Origin: Campylobacterota bacterium
Lineage (GTDB): Bacteria; Campylobacterota; Campylobacteria; Campylobacterales; SZUA-545
Assembly (NCBI GenBank): GCA_030836705.1
Contig: JAUPLZ010000380.1
Span: forward strand, 1 to 9,396
Length of the DNA stretch: 9,396 bases
Direction: 5' to 3'
Shown here: piece after piece, positions 6,833 through 9,396 of the stretch
How the letters are laid out: every line of letters starts with the position of its first letter
Position numbering within the stretch: the first letter of the stretch is position 1
Translations under genes and position numbers: made by a program
The notes under the pieces: model-generated
What the model saw: only the letters and a program-made list of their open reading frames with translations
Databases searched by the model: none
What the model was told of the DNA's origin: nothing

Positions 6833-6838
6833 ATTATA
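6833..6838 (-). promoter_or_regulatory. cheZ: -10 box (TATAAT) of the cheZ promoter
   Basis: A perfect TATAAT lies on the leftward strand, 38 nt ahead of the chosen cheZ ATG, which gives a leader of roughly 30 nt holding the AAAGG ribosome-binding site. Upstream the strand is strongly T- and A-rich with no clear -35, the normal form of vegetative promoters in this phylum. It probably drives at least cheZ-trhP-purE. I see no sigma54 (GG-N10-GC) or sigma28 motif here. Confidence 0.6.
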
Positions 6839-6849
6839 GACTAAAGAAA

Positions 6850-6860
6850 CATAATATATC
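6850..6860 (+). promoter_or_regulatory. Candidate -10 region for the rightward PHP phosphatase gene
   Basis: The 97-nt divergent spacer (6795-6891) must also serve the rightward gene. CATAATATATC at 6850-6860 offers overlapping -10-like hexamers about 32-42 nt before the start codon; TATAGA at 6835-6840, overlapping the cheZ -10 on the other strand, is a second candidate. The region is so AT-rich that the choice cannot be made by eye. The ribosome-binding site AAAGGA at 6881-6886 is clear. Confidence 0.3.
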
Positions 6861-6891
6861 ATTTAAAAAAAGGAACTTTTAAAGGAAAATT

Positions 6892-7671
6892 ATGCAAATA
6901 GATTTGCACAATCACACATACTTATGCAACCATGCAACCGGAAAAATGGAGGAGTATGTAAAACAAGCTATTGCAAATAAAACCAAATTTTTTGGCTTTA
7001 GCGATCACGCTCCTATGAATTTTGATCCAAGATACCGAATGACCAAAGAGCAAACCAAAATATACGAAGATGAGATAGAAAGATTAAAAGAACTGTACAA
7101 ATCACAAATAACCATACTAAAAGGTTACGAGGTGGATTTTTTGCCCAACTTTATGGATGAGGATATTTTAAAAAAAGATGTTGATTACCTTATAGGCTCT
7201 GTTCATTTTCTCAATGGCTGGGGGTTTGATAATCCAGAATTTATAAGCAAATACGCCGAAGTAGATATAAATGAAATCTGGATTGCCTACTTTGAAACAA
7301 TTCAAGAGATGGCAAATAGCAAATTATTTGATATTGTAGGGCATATCGACCTTATAAAAGTTTTTAAATTCCTGCCGACAATCAATATGAAAAAACACTA
7401 CAAAAAGACGCTTGAGGCAATAAAAGAAGCAGATATGACCATAGAACTTAATCCGGCGGGTCTTAGAAAAAAAATAGAAGAGCAATACCCAAGCAAAGAG
7501 ATTTTAGAAATGGCTTTTTCTATGAGTATACCAATAACCATAGGTAGCGATGCTCACAAACCGGAAGATGTGGGCTTTAAGTTGGATTTTCTTCAAAAAC
7601 TTGCATACCAAGCTGGCTATAGAGAAATTGCGATATTTAAAGAAAGAGAGAGGATGCTGATTAAAATTTAA
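6892..7671 (+). CDS. hisJ: PHP-family histidinol-phosphatase (HisJ/HisK type)
   Basis: The 259-residue protein is a PHP-domain metal-dependent phosphoesterase. Its best match is the HisJ/HisK class, which dephosphorylates histidinol phosphate in histidine synthesis. All PHP metal-binding motifs are in order: DLHNH (4-8, H6 and H8), FSDH (36-39), GYEVDF (78-83, E80), GSVHF (102-106, H105), GHIDL (150-154, H151) and GSDAH (218-222, D220 and H222). The length is typical for the class. An AAAGGA site lies 5 nt before the ATG. It faces away from cheZ and is followed by its own hairpin terminator and the glnA promoter, so it appears to be transcribed alone. No other his gene is visible, so the substrate rests on family resemblance; another phosphomonoester is possible. 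Confidence 0.87.
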   Translation: MQIDLHNHTYLCNHATGKMEEYVKQAIANKTKFFGFSDHAPMNFDPRYRMTKEQTKIYEDEIERLKELYKSQITILKGYEVDFLPNFMDEDILKKDVDYLIGSVHFLNGWGFDNPEFISKYAEVDINEIWIAYFETIQEMANSKLFDIVGHIDLIKVFKFLPTINMKKHYKKTLEAIKEADMTIELNPAGLRKKIEEQYPSKEILEMAFSMSIPITIGSDAHKPEDVGFKLDFLQKLAYQAGYREIAIFKERERMLIKI

Positions 7672-7690
7672 TCAGCTGTTTTATTTTCTT
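7656..7690 (+). terminator. Hairpin terminator overlapping the hisJ-like stop codon
   Basis: A perfect 10-bp inverted repeat, GCTGATTAAA at 7656-7665 and TTTAATCAGC at 7667-7676 around a single A, is followed by the T-rich stretch TGTTTTATTTTCTT. The last codons and the TAA stop lie within it. The stem is AT-rich, so as RNA it would fold as about 8 bp with a 5-nt loop. Its symmetry also fits an operator ahead of glnA, but the T-rich tail on the rightward strand favours a terminator. Confidence 0.65.
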
Positions 7691-7695
7691 TTGGA

Positions 7696-7701
7696 TACAA
7701 T
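7696..7701 (+). promoter_or_regulatory. glnA: -10 box (TACAAT) of the glnA promoter
   Basis: GGATACAAT sits 28 nt before the glnA ATG, right after the T-rich terminator tail, which may double as the T-rich upstream region typical of Campylobacterota sigma70 promoters. The predicted leader is about 22 nt and contains an AGGAGA ribosome-binding site at 7720-7725, 4 nt before the ATG. No sigma54 promoter of the kind used for glnA in enterics is seen. Confidence 0.55.
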
Positions 7702-7729
7702 CTTTTGAATTTTTTAAGCAGGAGATTTT

Positions 7730-9160
7730 ATGGGTAAATTTGTTAACAACACAGAAGAATTTTTCAATTTTTGTAAAGAACATAGCGTAAAATTTGTGGA
7801 TTTTAGATTCACAGATATTAAAGGTACATGGCACCATGTATCATATATGATGAGTGCAGTAACAAAAGATATGTTTACTGACGGTATGCCTTTTGACGGC
7901 AGCTCAATCGACGCATGGCAGCCTATCAATAAGTCGGATATGATTTTAAAACCTGATGCAGAGAGTGCTTTTATGGATCCTTTTACTGCTGATCCTACAA
8001 TAATAGTTATTTGCGAAGTTTACGATATATACAAGGGTCAAATGTACGAAAAATGCCCAAGAAGTATCGCAAGAAGAGCGCTTGCACACTTGGCGGAAGC
8101 TGGAGTTGGCGATGTTGCATATTTTGGTCCGGAGAATGAATTTTTCGTATTTGATAGCGTTTTAATCAGAGATGATATCAACTGTTCAATGTACAAAATT
8201 GATACAGAAGAGGGTGAATGGAATGACCCTGTTGAGTTTAAAGATAGCGCAAATACAGGTCACAGACCAAGAGTAAAAGGCGGTTATTTTCCGGTAATGC
8301 CAATTGATACAATGGTTGATTTAAGAGCTGAAATGATGCAGGTTCTTGAAGATGTAGGTCTTGAAGTAGTACTCGGTCACCACGAGGTTGCACAAGGTCA
8401 GGGTGAAATCGGCGTAAAATTTGGTACTTTAATAGAGGCTGCTGATAATGTACAAAAACTAAAATATGTTATCAAAATGGTAGCTCACCTAAATGGAAAA
8501 ACGGCTACATTTATGCCAAAGCCGCTATACGGCGACAACGGAAACGGTATGCATGTTCACCAGTCAATTTGGAAAGACGGCAAAAACCTTTTCTATAAAA
8601 AAGGCGAGTACGGAAACCTTAGCGAAACAGCACTTCATTACATCGGCGGGATACTAAAACACGCTAGAGCAGTTGCTGCATTCACAAACCCGTCTACAAA
8701 CTCTTACAAGAGACTAATCCCAGGTTTTGAAGCTCCTTCTATATTGGCTTACTCTTGCCAAAACAGATCAGCTAGCTGTCGTATACCGTACGGTTCAAAC
8801 GAAAAGTCTACAAGAATCGAGATGAGATTCCCTGACTCTACATCAAATCCTTATCTTTGCTTTACTGCTATGCTTATGGCAGGACTTGACGGTATTAAAA
8901 ACAAGACTTTGCCTGTGGGTCCAATGGATGAAGATTTATACGAATTGACACTTGATGAAATTAGAGAAAAAGGCATACCTCAAATGCCGCACACTTTAAG
9001 AGCTTCATTGGAGTCTTTACTAAGAGATAACGAATTCTTAAAACCTGTAATGACTGATGATTTTATCAGAGCGTATAAAGATTATAAATTTGAAACACAA
9101 GTTTGGCCAGACGAAGCTAGACCAACAGCTTTTGAATTTAAAACAACATACTCTTGCTAA
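7730..9160 (+). CDS. glnA: Glutamine synthetase, type I (GlnA)
   Basis: This cytoplasmic dodecamer makes glutamine from glutamate, ammonia and ATP. The 476 residues match GSI. Conserved parts in order: DFRFTDIKGTWHH (24-36), PFDGSSI (54-60, latch Asp56), GPENEFFVFD (133-142, metal ligands E135 and E137), GHHEVAQGQGE (216-226, E219 and E226), NGNGMHVHQS (270-279, H275), NPSTNSYKRLIPGFEAP (320-336, R328 and flap E334), NRSASCRIPYG (345-355), and RIEMRFPD (362-369, E364 and R366). The place of the adenylylation site reads EDLYELT, with Tyr404 kept in the position of E. coli Tyr397. An AGGAGA site precedes the ATG, and a strong terminator follows the stop, so the gene is a single unit. In C. jejuni glnA is directly divergent from cheZ; here the PHP gene lies between. 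Confidence 0.98.
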   Translation: MGKFVNNTEEFFNFCKEHSVKFVDFRFTDIKGTWHHVSYMMSAVTKDMFTDGMPFDGSSIDAWQPINKSDMILKPDAESAFMDPFTADPTIIVICEVYDIYKGQMYEKCPRSIARRALAHLAEAGVGDVAYFGPENEFFVFDSVLIRDDINCSMYKIDTEEGEWNDPVEFKDSANTGHRPRVKGGYFPVMPIDTMVDLRAEMMQVLEDVGLEVVLGHHEVAQGQGEIGVKFGTLIEAADNVQKLKYVIKMVAHLNGKTATFMPKPLYGDNGNGMHVHQSIWKDGKNLFYKKGEYGNLSETALHYIGGILKHARAVAAFTNPSTNSYKRLIPGFEAPSILAYSCQNRSASCRIPYGSNEKSTRIEMRFPDSTSNPYLCFTAMLMAGLDGIKNKTLPVGPMDEDLYELTLDEIREKGIPQMPHTLRASLESLLRDNEFLKPVMTDDFIRAYKDYKFETQVWPDEARPTAFEFKTTYSC

Positions 9161-9165
9161 TATGA

Positions 9166-9195
9166 TTTTCCCCTTTTAAGGGGAAAAGATTTTTT
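9166..9195 (+). terminator. Rho-independent terminator of glnA
   Basis: A perfect 10-bp inverted repeat begins 6 nt after the glnA stop: TTTTCCCCTT at 9166-9175 and AAGGGGAAAA at 9178-9187, with two Ts between. It is followed by GATTTTTT. The GC core with flanking A/T arms and the T-run make this a textbook intrinsic terminator. Confidence 0.9.
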
Positions 9196-9207
9196 GAGAT
9201 TTTTAGA

Positions 9208-9236
9208 TTAAAAGAGCAAGGGATAAACTCCCTCAC
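9208..9236 (-). terminator. Possible terminator for the converging right-edge gene
   Basis: Read leftward, GTGAGGGA and TCCCTTGC form an 8-bp stem (two of the pairs G-U) around a 5-nt loop at 9216-9236, followed by TCTTTTAAT. It starts 12 nt after the stop of the leftward gene ending at 9249. The T-tract is short, so efficiency is uncertain. Together with the glnA terminator it would give back-to-back termination between converging genes. Confidence 0.5.
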
Positions 9237-9248
9237 AAGAAGATTATT

Positions 9249-9396
9249 TTAATAGCCTGATAATACTCTATACCAGCGTCTGCCGTCAAGTTTTACTTCC
9301 ATTTCAACTTGGCATAAACCGTCTTTATATATTGTTTCTTCAATTTCCGCATTTCTTATAAGAGCATTTACTTGCGTACTAATGGTGGTATTTTTA
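9249..9396 (-). CDS. C-terminal end of a FlgP/LPP20-like lipoprotein (partial)
   Basis: The last 48 codons of a leftward gene are visible, entering from the right edge and ending at TAA (9249-9251). The reading TISTQVNALIRNAEIEETIY, then KDGLCQVEMEVKLDG and RRWYRVLSGY, is free of stops and has coding-like composition. The pattern of a short 'VNALIRNAEI' helix, then beta strands with a conserved Cys-Gln-Val and a Trp-Tyr-Arg end, recalls the C-terminus of FlgP and LPP20-type outer-membrane lipoproteins of Campylobacterota, where FlgP builds the basal disk of the flagellar motor. Signal peptide and lipobox lie outside the window, so the family name is an inference from memory of the C-terminal pattern. 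That it is a real gene end is well supported by frame and by the hairpin downstream. Confidence 0.55.
   Translation of the reverse strand, partial: KNTTISTQVNALIRNAEIEETIYKDGLCQVEMEVKLDGRRWYRVLSGY

Noticed and set aside
6795..6833. N-terminal extension of CheZ by 13 codons from a TTG at 6833
   Set aside because: The TTG lies within TATAATTG, i.e. inside the likely -10 box, and lacks a ribosome-binding site; the ATG at 6794 has AAAGG at good distance and starts the conserved motif.
1..9396. Defence system, prophage, insertion sequence, CRISPR array, tRNA or rRNA
   Set aside because: I found no repeat-spacer pattern, transposase, integrase or RNA gene; nearly all of the window is filled by conserved core genes.

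Overview
The window looks like ordinary chromosomal backbone from a low-GC member of the Campylobacterota (Epsilonproteobacteria), most like a Sulfurimonas-type organism. The main reason is gene order: a divergent glnA, then cheZ, a U32 peptidase-family tRNA hydroxylation protein, purE, a DUF3972 protein, glyQ, a Nif3 protein, a Zn-ribbon (FlgZ/HP0958-type) protein and waaA. From memory this matches Campylobacter jejuni Cj0699-Cj0707 and, in part, Helicobacter pylori HP0957-HP0960. The genes also agree: a remote Campylobacterota-type CheZ, DUF3972 and a split GlyQ.

Layout. Positions 1-6794 form one leftward block of nine genes. In transcription order they are cheZ, trhP-like U32, purE, DUF3972, glyQ, nif3-like, flgZ-like, waaA and the 5' end of a membrane-anchored coiled-coil gene (possibly rmuC) cut by the left edge. 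Most junctions are 4-nt overlaps or gaps under 10 nt. There are two larger gaps: 127 nt between purE and DUF3972, holding three consecutive palindromes, and 60 nt before glyQ. Positions 6795-6891 are a divergent promoter region. To its right, reading rightward, are a PHP-family histidinol-phosphatase-like gene and glnA, each ending in a hairpin terminator. A converging gene, cut by the right edge, ends at 9249. Its C-terminus resembles FlgP/LPP20 lipoproteins.

The leftward block mixes functions: chemotaxis signal termination (CheZ), wobble-uridine hydroxylation (TrhP-like), purine synthesis (PurE), glycyl-tRNA charging (GlyQ alpha; no glyS here), a dinuclear-metal protein (Nif3), a flagellar sigma54-partner-type Zn-ribbon protein and the Kdo transfer step of lipid A-core assembly (WaaA). 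The rightward genes are amino-acid and nitrogen metabolism.

I see no mobile element, CRISPR array, RNA gene or defence system. The items most worth a second look are the palindromic element at 4247-4327, the FliM-like peptide at the CheZ N-terminus, and the retained tyrosine at the adenylylation-type site of GlnA.
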